Both the position numbers and the translations under genes were made by a program. From positions 52,416 through 115,917 of the forward strand of contig JAWCJE010000003.1 of the NCBI GenBank assembly GCA_038853715.1: 63,502 nucleotides of DNA, read 5' to 3'. Under the pieces are notes generated by a model. That model did no database searches. It was not told where the DNA came from and was given only the letters and a program-made list of their open reading frames with translations. Positions 17,296 to 26,282 of this stretch are shown here, one piece after another. The first letter of the stretch is position 1. Each line of letters opens with the position of its first letter. The stretch is from Candidatus Nezhaarchaeales archaeon. GTDB lineage: Archaea; Thermoproteota; Methanomethylicia; Nezhaarchaeales; JAWCJE01.

Positions 17296-17868
17296 TTGTC
17301 GGTACCCATCATTAAGCCGCGCGTGATGGGTGTGAAGAGAATTTCGATAGTAGTATTGCGCATGGGGCATAGGATTCCTAGAGACTCACGGATAACGACT
17401 CATGTATGCCTTGTTGCTAGAGCTTTTGGAGCTGATGGCGTGATAGTTTCAGACGTTAGAGATGTAGAGTTGGAAAAGAAGATAAATTCGGTTGTTGATA
17501 GATGGGGGGGCCCGTTTTTTATTCAAACTGGTCCACCTTGGGTTAAAGTGGTGAAGGAGTGGTTAGAGAAAGGTGAAGTAGTACATCTAACCCAATACGG
17601 AATACCTTTACCTGAGGTTATAGAAGAAATTAAGGCTTCGGGTAAGGATAAACTCGTGGTGGTTGGCTCTCAGAAGCAGCCACGAGAAGCCTTTGAACTG
17701 GCCAACTACAACGTATCAGTCACTCTTCAACCGCACAGTGAAGTAGCCGCGCTGGCCCTTTTCTTACATTACCTACAGAATGGTAGGGAGTTCTACATGG
17801 AATTTAGTAATGCGAAGTTGAAGGTAATACCTAGCAATAGAGGGAAAAAAGTGATAAAATTGGTTTGA
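17296..17868 (+). CDS. trm56: tRNA (cytidine-2'-O-)-methyltransferase aTrm56
   Basis: Up to 190 aa. This SPOUT methyltransferase 2'-O-methylates C56 in the T-loop of archaeal tRNAs. The core reads VLRMGHRIPRDSRITTHVCL, with ARAFGADG and the C-terminal NYNVSVTLQPHSEVAALALFL. Starts: TTG 17296 or ATG 17326 (MGVKRISIVVLRMGHR); the latter fits family N-termini better. This is notable because two tRNAs in this window carry introns in the T-loop and could only be methylated properly once spliced. Confidence 0.92.
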   Translation: MSVPIIKPRVMGVKRISIVVLRMGHRIPRDSRITTHVCLVARAFGADGVIVSDVRDVELEKKINSVVDRWGGPFFIQTGPPWVKVVKEWLEKGEVVHLTQYGIPLPEVIEEIKASGKDKLVVVGSQKQPREAFELANYNVSVTLQPHSEVAALALFLHYLQNGREFYMEFSNAKLKVIPSNRGKKVIKLV

Positions 17869-18549
17869 CATAATTAGGCCTCAAAGCAACCCGTCTTCTT
17901 ATAGAAGACTTGAAGACCAAGCTTCGCAATACTGGTACTTAAGGTTGGTGAGGGACTTAGATGCGGAGGGAAATATCAACGGAAAATAAGGCTCTTACGG
18001 AGGCGCTACATCTGAGGTAGCAGACACTCAAAGGGCTGTGGAAATAGGGACGCGTTATTTGGCAGTGATACCGAGAAGGGCGGGAAAAGCTGGAGGCCGA
18101 AACAGGGTCGACAGTATGGGAACCTAAAGCGAGGTACGATGAATAGTTCTGCGAGCTGAAGGGGCGCGTTGAGGATCATTTCTAGGCTTTTAAGCCCTCC
18201 ACGCGTGGCTCGCTTTTAATAAGCCTAAGCAAACATACAACAAACACCTAATTATCTCGATACCTCTTAGTAAACGTTAAAAGCTAAGTTGAACGCTAAA
18301 TGGATATCATTAAACCGGATATCCCTAAGGTGGTTACTGTCCTATCGTAGGATATCGCTTTCTACGTAGAAGAACTATTGAATACAGCCGAACCTCGTAG
18401 GAACTTGGTAGTTATCGTTGTGAGGGCTTCGACTTTACGTTAAGGTTATTAAAGTGGAGGTCGCTAACCTTGCTCGGTAAGGGAACGACATTTTTAATAG
18501 TACACTTATCTATGAATTAAAGCTTAAAAATGACGTGGCGAGAAAATGA
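17869..18549. other. Intergenic region with decayed coding remnants
   Basis: 680 nt with no intact gene. One short stretch near 17952-17990 reads DLDAEGNINGK before a stop and could be the tail of a TnpB-like transposase, but the match is too weak to call. Around 18300-18350 there are GGATATCC-type palindromes. I also considered RNase P and SRP RNAs here and rejected both. Confidence 0.3.
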
Positions 18550-18576
18550 TTAGGGGGGAAACTTATAAGCGGTGGT

Positions 18577-19107
18577 ATAATAGACGAAAGCACGATAGCA
18601 GGAGTTGTAAGTGAAATAGCTGGTAAGGATGCAGCTAAAGTCGCATTAACCCTTTTAAATAATGCTTGGTCGACGGACGAGAAAATAGCTGAGATCACGC
18701 AGTTAAAACTGAACGACGTCAGGAGAATACTCTATAGCTTGCTTGATCGACAAATTGTTATGTATAAGAAGAACAGAGATGAAAACATAGGATGGTATAC
18801 GTATTATTGGGCAATTGATAAGGATAACCTTGAACATTTAGCGCTTTTAAGGAAGCGCCAAGCATTATTGAGATTGAAGCTAAGGCTTGATTATGAAAAA
18901 AGCCACGTCTTCTTTAAATGCATTAATGGTTGTGGAAACAGGTTAACGTTTGAGGATGCTATGGAAAGCTACTTTAAATGTCCTCAGTGTGGTCATCAAC
19001 TTGATGAGAGCAATAACCTTAAAATAATTCAAGTATTGGAGCGTAAGATCAAAATACTTGAAGAACAATTAGAGGCAGAGGAAAAGTTGCGTGGAATTTC
19101 TGTTTAA
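18577..19107 (+). CDS. tfe: Transcription factor E, 5' end unresolved
   Basis: TFE (archaeal TFIIE-alpha) stabilises the open promoter complex. The C-terminal part (from TTG 18739) has the zinc ribbon CINGC...CPQC and terminal helix. The essential N-terminal winged helix is encoded upstream in the same frame: DESTIAGVVSEIAGKDAAKV, then DEKIAEITQLKLNDVRRILY. That frame is open back to TGA 18547-18549, yet contains no ATG, GTG or TTG before 18739. Options are an ATA start (18565 after AGGGGGGAA, or 18577 after GGTGG), a sequence error, or an unseen intron joining GTG 18535 or ATG 18530. I searched by eye for a BHB here and found none. The 18577 start is a placeholder. Confidence 0.8.
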   Translation: MIDESTIAGVVSEIAGKDAAKVALTLLNNAWSTDEKIAEITQLKLNDVRRILYSLLDRQIVMYKKNRDENIGWYTYYWAIDKDNLEHLALLRKRQALLRLKLRLDYEKSHVFFKCINGCGNRLTFEDAMESYFKCPQCGHQLDESNNLKIIQVLERKIKILEEQLEAEEKLRGISV

Positions 19108-19745
19108 AAATAGATATTAAACTTAACGAATACAAGTTCCCTTTTAAATGGTCGAAGATTTACGCAGTTTTCGCCGGAGTCTCGAATAGAAATCGTAGAG
19201 TGGACCTCTTCCGCTTTTAGCCGTCCGCAAAGCCAAAAGAGTTGTAGCCATAGATATTGGTAAGATAACAGTTGAATGCGTCAAAGGGAATGTTAAAAGG
19301 CATGGCTTTGAAGCTGAGATTGAAGGCAGGCTTCAGGCTTAGAGACCTCTTTAATCCATTTCACCCATGGGAAAATCTGACCTTGACCAAATATTATAGC
19401 GTCCACGTAATGAATTAACCCGTTATCCGCCTTAATTTAGCTGCATGTTTAAGTCTTCAAGGACTAAACGTGTAACTTCGTAATTTGGAATTAAGGGGGT
19501 TAAAGGGCTAGGTAAGCCTCCCATATGGTCTCAATAACCTTAGCTAGAGGAAAGTTAATTATATGTCCTCATTATTGGTCAGAGGGCATCCTACCGCCAG
19601 CATTATTTTAAACCTCTATTTATAATGCTCCGCAGAAAAAGTATAACTCTGCGATAGGGCGTCTTCCCACTAAGAGCTTTAAGCGCTTCCTGTATAGTTT
19701 TAATGACTTCACGGTTTTAGCGGTCTCTCCATTATTTTATGATGG
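19108..19745. other. Intergenic region with an ORF fragment
   Basis: 638 nt without an intact gene. A plus-strand fragment near 19225-19340 reads VVAIDIGKITVECVKG and continues to a TAG, resembling a beta-strand with an acidic residue as in RNase-H/actin folds. It has no start and is probably a remnant. Confidence 0.3.
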
Positions 19746-19831
19746 CGCCGGGTGCGGGATTTGAACCCGCGCACCCCAGATGGGGTACAGGCTTAGCAAG
19801 CCTGCGCCCTACCAGGCTAGGCGAACCCGGC
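19746..19831 (-). tRNA. tRNA-Ser (GCT)
   Basis: Complete cloverleaf on the minus strand: acceptor GCCGGGT with ACCCGGC and discriminator G, anticodon stem CAGGC/GCCTG around TTGCTAA (anticodon GCT), a long variable arm TACCCCATCTGGGGTGC as expected for serine, and T arm GCGGG TTCAAAT CCCGC. No intron is seen. CCA is not encoded. Confidence 0.95.
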
Positions 19832-19996
19832 TTAGGTTTCTTCTTTTAAGTTTTACTTAGTCTCTGAAACCGAGAGGTTAACGGTATTTAAAATTATAAA
19901 GCTATCGGTATATCCTTATGAGGAAGACCTTAAGGTTAAAAGCTCTCTTCTAAGATAAAGATATATGGAAACCGGTAAGTAAATTTGCGATATTAC

Positions 19997-20070
19997 GCCC
20001 CGGTAGCTCAGTAGGGTAGAGCGGCAGCCTTGTAAGCTGTTGGCCGCGGGTTCAAATCCCGCCCGGGGCT
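19997..20070 (+). tRNA. tRNA-Thr (TGT)
   Basis: Acceptor GCCCCGG pairs with CCGGGGC. D stem GCTC/GAGC. Anticodon arm GCAGC CTTGTAA GCTGT, anticodon TGT. T arm GCGGG TTCAAAT CCCGC. It is intron-free and CCA is not encoded. Confidence 0.95.
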
Positions 20071-20173
20071 TTAAGTTGTCAAAGTTTTGCTTCGTAAAAA
20101 CTTAAACCCTAGACTTGAACGTAACTAAGTTGATTTATAACTTTATATATAGCGTGACTTCTGTGTGGAATTC

Positions 20174-20268
20174 GGGGCCGTAGGCTAGCTTGGTCTAGAC
20201 TGCGAGGCTCGGGCCCTCGTGACCCCGGTTCAAAAGGAAGGCTTACCCTGAAACTCCGGGCGGCCCCA
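20174..20268 (+). tRNA. tRNA-Pro (CGG) with a T-loop intron
   Basis: Acceptor GGGGCCG pairs with CGGCCCC, discriminator A. D stem CTAG/CTAG. Anticodon stem CGAGG/CCTCG around CTCGGGC gives anticodon CGG. The T arm is interrupted: CCCGG TTCA AA then 20 nt then T CCGGG. After removal of 20235-20254 the loop is the canonical TTCAAAT. No intron in the anticodon loop. Confidence 0.92.
20235..20254 (+). other. 20-nt BHB intron in the T-loop of tRNA-Pro
   Basis: Outer helix CCCGG/CCGGG (the T stem). Central 4-bp helix UUCA (20229-20232) with UGAA (20249-20252). Bulges AAA (20233-20235) and ACU (20253-20255). Inner GG/CC. Cutting after the second base of each bulge gives TTCAAAT. This is a non-canonical tRNA intron position (about 59/60), known from some Thermoproteota. 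Confidence 0.9.
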
Positions 20269-20318
20269 TTAAAATTTTTAAGCGCCCTAGCACTAGTATT
20301 GCTTAATCTATTGCGCTG

Positions 20319-20444
20319 ATGGTGTGCTCTATGAATATGGAAGGGTTTTTTAGCTTTTTTGCTAACTATGGCTTCTATATAACAGCATTCATAGCTCTAA
20401 TCTTAGCCTTATTCTACCAAGCATACACAACAAGAAGAGGCTAA
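20319..20444 (+). CDS. Small single-pass membrane protein (hypothetical)
   Basis: 41 codons from ATG 20319, or 37 from ATG 20331 (MNMEGFFSFFANYGFYI). A hydrophobic helix (ITAFIALILALFY) is followed by a positively charged tail (TTRRG), which predicts one transmembrane segment. It has no family match I know. It resembles small membrane subunits in size and topology only. It stands alone after tRNA-Pro. Confidence 0.45.
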   Translation: MVCSMNMEGFFSFFANYGFYITAFIALILALFYQAYTTRRG

Positions 20445-20854
20445 TTATCATAGAATGTTAACGTTTGTCGCATGGTCGTCATTAGGTTACGTACGTGAGG
20501 CCTTCGGCTAGTTTAACGCTTTATCTAAGTTTCCTTTTAAGCGACTGAACCTTTTAATCTTATGCCTTAACCATCTGAACAGCTGTTCGACGTTTTCTTC
20601 CTTCTAAAGGTTCCGTGTTTACGTTCCGCTATAATCCACTCTAAGACCCTCTGTCGTGAACGCATTTGACCTTTAAGTCGGCTTCCCGCTATCTTTAACG
20701 AAGGCTTAATAAGTGTTAAAGCACGAGGCTAGGGACTTAGCTCGACTAAACCGTAACGTTAACTTTCCATACATGTGGAAGGAGTTAAATCCTTTTTATA
20801 AGCTGGCATCAACCATAACGATGTAGCGTGACAAACAAGAATGTTAAGCCAACC
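20445..20854. other. Intergenic region, nothing recognised
   Basis: 410 nt between the small membrane ORF and a minus-strand hypothetical gene. No convincing ORF, RNA or repeat is visible. Confidence 0.4.
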
Positions 20855-21088
20855 TTACTTATAATTTCGAATTAACTTCTCCAATCTGTTAACCACTATT
20901 TGTAAGTCTGTTCTCTTTATGACTCCCTGTTCATCAGTGCGCCCTTTAATCTTCTCTATTAGCTCTTTAATGTCAGAACTTTCATGGATGAGTTTAGAGA
21001 GTTCGGCTTTCATCCGGTTAGGTTCATATACGTATGGGAGAACTTCAATGATACAATCCCACACTTCTTTTGCCTCTTCTGACTTCAT
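20855..21088 (-). CDS. Small hypothetical protein
   Basis: 77-aa, charged, predicted all-helical protein (MKSEEAKEVWDCIIEVLPYV...). It has no motif I recognise. Support comes from its protein-like composition, a good ATG start, and a divergent arrangement with elf1, separated by 74 nt containing TATA-like sequence for both directions. Confidence 0.5.
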   Translation of the reverse strand: MKSEEAKEVWDCIIEVLPYVYEPNRMKAELSKLIHESSDIKELIEKIKGRTDEQGVIKRTDLQIVVNRLEKLIRNYK

Positions 21089-21162
21089 GATTCTCAGCCC
21101 TCTAATTTAAATATAAAGAATCCTTTAAAAACCTGGAAGTACGTAATTAATGAGGGAAAGCC

Positions 21163-21420
21163 ATGGGCGGGAGGAAGCGAAGAAGGAAGATTATTAAAAG
21201 GTTACCTAAAAGAATACCTAGCGTGTTTACTTGTCCTAACTGCGACTCGAAGAGTGTTACTGTAGAAATCGATAGGAAGCAGGAGAAGGCAATAGTAAAG
21301 TGTGGTAATTGTGGTATATGGGCTGAGGTGCCCTCACCGCCAATATATGAAGAGGTGCATGCCTTTAATAAATTCGTAGATTTATATTACGCTAACAAAG
21401 TGGTTGCTCCTAAAGCCTAA
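21163..21420 (+). CDS. elf1: Transcription elongation factor Elf1-like protein
   Basis: 85 aa. A basic N-terminus (GGRKRRRKIIKRLPKR) is followed by a zinc ribbon, CPNC near residues 24-27 and CGNC near 47-50, and a short helix. This is the architecture of archaeal Elf1 homologues, RNA polymerase-associated elongation factors. It begins a plus-strand run with GGGP synthase, the kinase and DP2, separated by 8 nt from the next gene. Confidence 0.9.
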   Translation: MGGRKRRRKIIKRLPKRIPSVFTCPNCDSKSVTVEIDRKQEKAIVKCGNCGIWAEVPSPPIYEEVHAFNKFVDLYYANKVVAPKA

Positions 21421-21428
21421 TTTCGTAT

Positions 21429-22256
21429 ATGAGTACTACATTATGTAGGGATATGGTATACATGGTTGGTAAGGTTGAAAGCTACCTTTTAAAATTACTC
21501 AAGGATAAAGGGGCATTGCACATCGTGCTTATAGACCCTGATAAGACTTCACCAAGTGAAGCCTCTTCGCTTGCTAAGGTTGCTGTTAAGTGTGGAAGCG
21601 CGGCCATTATGATTGGCGGCACATTAGGGGTTTCTGAAAGGGTTATAGATAAGGTCGTGTTAGCGGTAAAACGTGAAGTTAAGGTCCCTGTAATCTTGTT
21701 TCCAAGCAATGTATCCTCGATCAGTAGGTATGCTGATGCTCTTTGGTTCATGTCCTTATTGAATTCAGCAAATACCTACTATATTATAGATGCGCAAGTA
21801 CAGGGGGCTTATATTGTTAAAAAGTATGGGATTGAGCCCATACCCTTGGGGTATATAATTCTTGGAGATGGCGGGGTCGCTGGCTTTGTTGGTCAAGTTA
21901 GGCCTATACCTTCTGAGAGAGCCGATATAGCTATGATGTATTCGTTAGCAGCGCAGTACCTAGGCTTTAGGTTCATTTACTTGGAGGGAGGGTCCGGTGC
22001 TAGGGAACCTTTACCTGGGGCTTTAATAAGTAAGGTTAAAAATGCAATTAACATTCCACTAATAGTTGGTGGAGGTATAAGGACTAAGCAGGATGCTAAA
22101 ACCGTAGTTTCAGCTGGAGCCGACGTCATCGTTACGGGAACGGTTATTGAGAGAAGACATGATGTTGAAAAGGCCCTAACCGAGGTTATTGAGGGAGTTT
22201 ACGAGGGGGTTGCGCTTAAACGTGAACGTGTGGTACATGATCAATTATCCACTTAG
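21429..22256 (+). CDS. Geranylgeranylglyceryl phosphate synthase
   Basis: 275 aa. It makes the first ether bond of archaeal membrane lipids, joining GGPP to sn-glycerol-1-phosphate. TIM-barrel phosphate-binding motifs are visible: LIDPDKTSPSE near the N-terminus, FRFIYLEGGSGA in the middle, and LIVGGGIRTKQDAK then GADVIVTGTV at the C-terminus. Length and motifs fit group II archaeal enzymes. The start is ATG 21429 or the internal ATG before VYMVGKVESYL. It overlaps the following kinase-like gene by 20 nt. Confidence 0.95.
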   Translation: MSTTLCRDMVYMVGKVESYLLKLLKDKGALHIVLIDPDKTSPSEASSLAKVAVKCGSAAIMIGGTLGVSERVIDKVVLAVKREVKVPVILFPSNVSSISRYADALWFMSLLNSANTYYIIDAQVQGAYIVKKYGIEPIPLGYIILGDGGVAGFVGQVRPIPSERADIAMMYSLAAQYLGFRFIYLEGGSGAREPLPGALISKVKNAINIPLIVGGGIRTKQDAKTVVSAGADVIVTGTVIERRHDVEKALTEVIEGVYEGVALKRERVVHDQLST

Positions 22257-22893
22257 TTTTCAACGTATTCTATCGAGAAGTAAAGATAATAGGAAGAACG
22301 TCTTAAGGGAAATAAAAAGGAAAAGCTTTCACTTATTTAGCTTAACCGTGCCTGTTATATACTTCCTTTCTTCAGGGAGTAAAGTGGTTGTACTTTTATA
22401 TATAGCAACATGGTTGTTAATATCGATACTAATTGAGGTTTTGAGGTTAAGGGCCTACGCCCTTTTCCCATTTAAAAGCGTATACGATGCTATAACGAGG
22501 CCTCACGAAAGAAGGGCCTTAGCAGCTTATGTATACTTTTTGCTGGGATCCATGGTTGTAGTAACCTTTTTCGGTTTAGATATAGCTGTGCTAGCGGTTA
22601 CTACTGCCGCTATTGGTGATGCTTTAGCGGCTATTATAGGAACAGCGAAAGGTACGCGTTTACTTAAAACGGTACCTCGTAGAAGTTTCGAGGGCACCTT
22701 AACCGGTGTCGTTGCGGTGTTCTTGACGGGGTTACTCTTTACCCCTCTCATACCTGTATCCACTTTAAGCTTGGTCTTCGCCGCATTAACTTTTGGATTT
22801 ATCGACGTCTTACGTATACCTATAGATGATAATTTTACGCACCCTTTAGTATTAGCTCTAACTTTAACCCTGCTTAAGGGGTATGGTGTTTGA
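22237..22893 (+). CDS. Dolichol kinase/phosphatidate cytidylyltransferase-like membrane protein
   Basis: About 218 aa with roughly six transmembrane segments. It reads EIKRKSFHLFSLTVPVIYF at the start and AAIGDALAAIIGTAKGTR, then RRSFEGTLTGVVAVF. The GDxxAxxxG and K/RS.EGT pattern is that of the SEC59/DGK1/VTE5 family (CTP-dependent isoprenoid or lipid kinases). Coupling to GGGP synthase suggests a lipid or isoprenoid role. The ATG 22237 start is preferred; the frame is open to 22189 but that would overlap GGGPS further. Its TGA overlaps the DP2 TTG. Confidence 0.8.
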   Translation: MINYPLSFQRILSRSKDNRKNVLREIKRKSFHLFSLTVPVIYFLSSGSKVVVLLYIATWLLISILIEVLRLRAYALFPFKSVYDAITRPHERRALAAYVYFLLGSMVVVTFFGLDIAVLAVTTAAIGDALAAIIGTAKGTRLLKTVPRRSFEGTLTGVVAVFLTGLLFTPLIPVSTLSLVFAALTFGFIDVLRIPIDDNFTHPLVLALTLTLLKGYGV

Positions 22894-25800
22894 CGTTGAG
22901 CGGGGAAGCTGACACCTTAAAGTACTTTAACTCGTTAAGCGAGGAAGTTAAACGTTTATATGAAGTTGCTAAAAAGGCACGCTCACGCGGTTTTGATCCC
23001 ACGCTTGATGTTGAAGTACGTCAAACTGACGATTTAGCGGCGCGTGTTGAAGAGATGATCCGTAACATTGGTGAAGAACTTGGTGTTGCGAATAGAATTA
23101 GAGAGTTATGTAAAAGCATGCCGCGTGAGGAAGTAGCCTTCAAGGTTGCTGAGGAGATAGCTTATGGTAAGTATGGAAAATTAGATGATGAGAAAACCTT
23201 AAACCTTGGAATACGTGTTGCCCTCGCCATACTAACTGAAGGTATTACTGCAGCGCCGATCCAAGGTATAGATGCAGTCAGGATAAAGTCTTACCCTGAT
23301 GGTACTAGGTATGCGTCGATATACTTCGCAGGCCCTATTAGATCTGCAGGAGGTACTGCGCAAGCTTTAACAGTGCTTGTCGGAGATCATCTAAGACGGA
23401 TATTGCGTTTAGAGCGTTATAAACCAAGCGAGGAAGAGGTTCGCAGGTTTATAGAGGAAATACGCTTATATGAGAGGGAGGTTGCGCGTTTCCAATATCA
23501 TCACCCAGACAGTTTAATAGAAACCGCGATCAGAAATATACCCGTAGAGGTAACGGGTGTACCAACAGATCCGGTAGAAGTAAGTATTCATAGAGACCTC
23601 CCCCGAATTGAAACTAATAGGGTGCGTGGCGGCGCTTTACGAGTAATTAATGACGGGATTTTGGGAAAAGCTGCTAAGCTTAAGAGGTACATCCAAAAAT
23701 TAGGATTAACGGATTGGGATTGGCTTCTTAAACTCGTTATAGCTAATGAGGAAGGGAAAGCTGCTATCAATAAATACTTAGCTGACGTGGTAGCGGGTAG
23801 ACCCGTATTCTCTTATCCGGCAAAAGCTGGCGGATTTAGACTACGCTATGGAAGGGCTCGGAATACTGGGTTAGCGGCCGTGGGGATACATCCAGCCACT
23901 TTAGAGGTCCTTCAGGGTTTTTTAGCCATTGGAACACAGGTCAAAATGGAGGGGCCCGGAAAGGCTGCAATAGTAGTACCAGTAGACACTATTGAGGGGC
24001 CTATCGTTAAGCTTAATGATGGTAGCGTATTAAGGATTGAAGACGTGAACGTAGCTAAGGAGATGAAGCCAAAGATAGAGGAAATACTTCATCTCGGAGA
24101 TCTTTTAGTATCTTTTAGTGAATTCTTAACCAATAATCAACCTTTGCTCCCTGCTGGATACTGTGAAGAATGGTGGATTGAGGACCTAAAGGACTCCTTA
24201 AATAAGATGGAACACGCCCTTAGAGATTTAGGAATCAACCCGGAAAGGTTAAGATCCATACTTGAAGGGGACCCCCCAACGGGAAGGGAAGCCCTAATTA
24301 TCTCAAGAAGTCTGAACGTCCCACTTCATCCTAAATATACATATTTTTGGAAGGAGTTAAAAACCGACGACGTATTAGCTTTAATAAACTCTTTACGGAT
24401 AGAAACCTTTGACGGAGACTTAGTTGTTAAAGTTAAGCCGAGCCCCCTAATTAAACGAGTTTTGGAGCGACTAGGCGTACCGCATAGTGCAAGTGAGAAT
24501 GGCTACGTCATTACCGGTGACCACGCGTTCGTCATCGCTGAGCTCCTTAGACCATCGGGAAGCTTTAACGTCACAGCTAACGATGGCCTCGAGTTTGTGA
24601 ATAAACTTTCAGGCCTCAGGATCGTTGATAAAGCGCCTACTTATGTAGGGTTAAGGATGGGAAGGCCGGAGAAGGCCGCTGAACGTAAGATGAAGCCACC
24701 CGTACATGTTTTATTTCCAGTGGATGTTTATGGTGGATCACAAAGAGATATCGTGAGGGCTGCTCGTGAGCAGGAGGTCATTAAAGTCGACCTCGCCTCG
24801 ATGACGTGTCCCACCTGCGGTGCCTCTCTCCATCAGTTTATGTGTCCTAAATGTGGGGTTAGAGCCATATTTAATGCGTCGTGCCCTGTTTGTAAGTCAC
24901 CAATAAACAGGGATCAGTGTCCTAAGTGTGGAAGATACGCGGTCTACCATGCAGTAAGAGAGGTCCGCATTAAGGACGCGTTGGAGCACGCCTTTCGTAA
25001 TATTGGTGAGGGGCCAAGTATTCTTAAAGGAGTTAGAGGTTTAACTAATCTATTGAAAATTCCAGAACCGTTAGAAAAGGGTATCTTTAGGTCTAAGTAC
25101 GGGCTTTCCGTATATAAGGATGGAACTATCCGTTTTGATGCGACAAATGCTCCTTTAACTCATTTTAAGCCCGAGGAAGTGGGAGTTGACGTTGAAAGGT
25201 TAAAGCAACTAGGTTACGAAGTCGACTTCGAAGGGAGGCCCTTGGAGCGGGTCAATCAACTCGTAGAATTAAAAGTTCAGGATGTAATAATACCGGAGAA
25301 GGCGGCTAATTACTTAGTTAAGGTGGCGAAGTATGTTGATGAGCTTTTAACTAAGTTTTATAAGCTGGAAGCCTTCTACAAAGTTGAAAAACCATCAGAC
25401 CTCGTAGGGCACATAATCGTAGGTATGTCCCCCCACACGTCTGCGGGAGTAGTAGGTAGAATTATAGGGTTTACGAAGGCCAATGTGTGTTTCGCGCATC
25501 CTTATTGGCACGCGGCAAAGAGGCGGAATTGTGACGGAGATGAGGACTCCATCAGTTTAGCACTCGACGTCTTAATTAACTTTTCAAAGCTTTATCTACC
25601 TGAAAGAATAGGGGGATTTATGGATGCGCCGTTAGTGCTTGTTGTCTCCCTAAATCCAAGGGAAGTTGATGATGAAGTACACAATCTAGAGGTACACAGT
25701 AAGTACCCGAAAGTATTTTATGAGCACACTCTAAGAAAAGCTAATCCTAAAAAGCTTGAGAAGGACCTTGAGTTAGTTTCAAGCCGCCTAGGAAGCGATA

Positions 25801-26282
25801 GGCAGTACCACGACTTTAGATTTACGCATGGGGTTACGCGTATAGATTTAGCTCCTCTTGACTCGACCTATAAAAAATTGGGCTCGGTATTTAAAGCCGT
25901 TAAATTACAACTTGAATTAGCGAGAAAGATTAGAGCTGTAGATGTTGATGATGTTGTTAAACGAATACTAAGCCTCCATTTACTGCCTGACCTGATCGGA
26001 AATTTAAGGGCCTATACCAGACAGATTGTAAGATGTAAAAAATGCGGTGAAAGATATAGGCGTCCACCTCTTATAGGTATATGCCCAAAATGTTCAGGTA
26101 AGTTATCTTTATCCATTCATAGCAAATCGGTAACAAAGTACTTAACCTTAGCACTTAACCTAATTGAGCATTACGATGTTGGCCCCTATATTAAGCAACG
26201 GGTTAAGCTTGTAGAGCGAGAGGTGTTTGATCTATTTAAGGTTTCTATACTAAGTCAAAAGCCGTTAACGGACTACTTATGA
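22890..26282 (+). CDS. polC: DNA polymerase D large subunit DP2
   Basis: 1130 aa, catalytic subunit of the archaeal replicative polymerase PolD, complete and without inteins. The N-terminal region has FAGPIRSAGGTAQALTVLVG. Zinc ribbons lie near residues 635-690 (CPTC, CPKC, CPVC, CPKC pairs). The catalytic segment is RRNCDGDEDSISLALDVL near 870-890. A C-terminal CxxC...CxxC zinc site lies near 1050-1070. The start is TTG 22890, overlapping the previous stop (GTTTGA). The partner DP1 is not in the window. Confidence 0.97.
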   Translation: MTLSGEADTLKYFNSLSEEVKRLYEVAKKARSRGFDPTLDVEVRQTDDLAARVEEMIRNIGEELGVANRIRELCKSMPREEVAFKVAEEIAYGKYGKLDDEKTLNLGIRVALAILTEGITAAPIQGIDAVRIKSYPDGTRYASIYFAGPIRSAGGTAQALTVLVGDHLRRILRLERYKPSEEEVRRFIEEIRLYEREVARFQYHHPDSLIETAIRNIPVEVTGVPTDPVEVSIHRDLPRIETNRVRGGALRVINDGILGKAAKLKRYIQKLGLTDWDWLLKLVIANEEGKAAINKYLADVVAGRPVFSYPAKAGGFRLRYGRARNTGLAAVGIHPATLEVLQGFLAIGTQVKMEGPGKAAIVVPVDTIEGPIVKLNDGSVLRIEDVNVAKEMKPKIEEILHLGDLLVSFSEFLTNNQPLLPAGYCEEWWIEDLKDSLNKMEHALRDLGINPERLRSILEGDPPTGREALIISRSLNVPLHPKYTYFWKELKTDDVLALINSLRIETFDGDLVVKVKPSPLIKRVLERLGVPHSASENGYVITGDHAFVIAELLRPSGSFNVTANDGLEFVNKLSGLRIVDKAPTYVGLRMGRPEKAAERKMKPPVHVLFPVDVYGGSQRDIVRAAREQEVIKVDLASMTCPTCGASLHQFMCPKCGVRAIFNASCPVCKSPINRDQCPKCGRYAVYHAVREVRIKDALEHAFRNIGEGPSILKGVRGLTNLLKIPEPLEKGIFRSKYGLSVYKDGTIRFDATNAPLTHFKPEEVGVDVERLKQLGYEVDFEGRPLERVNQLVELKVQDVIIPEKAANYLVKVAKYVDELLTKFYKLEAFYKVEKPSDLVGHIIVGMSPHTSAGVVGRIIGFTKANVCFAHPYWHAAKRRNCDGDEDSISLALDVLINFSKLYLPERIGGFMDAPLVLVVSLNPREVDDEVHNLEVHSKYPKVFYEHTLRKANPKKLEKDLELVSSRLGSDRQYHDFRFTHGVTRIDLAPLDSTYKKLGSVFKAVKLQLELARKIRAVDVDDVVKRILSLHLLPDLIGNLRAYTRQIVRCKKCGERYRRPPLIGICPKCSGKLSLSIHSKSVTKYLTLALNLIEHYDVGPYIKQRVKLVEREVFDLFKVSILSQKPLTDYL

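Noticed and set aside
17869-18240. SRP RNA, RNase P RNA or an intact IS200/IS605 element
   Set aside because: No GGAAGGAAGCAG-type SRP loop or RNase P signature is present (the RNase P RNA is clearly at 35.6-36.0 kb), and the TnpB-like tail is too short to support.
18530-18600. BHB intron at the tfe 5' end
   Set aside because: No pairing of a 4-bp central helix with 3-nt bulges in the right frame was found by eye; only weak wobble helices.
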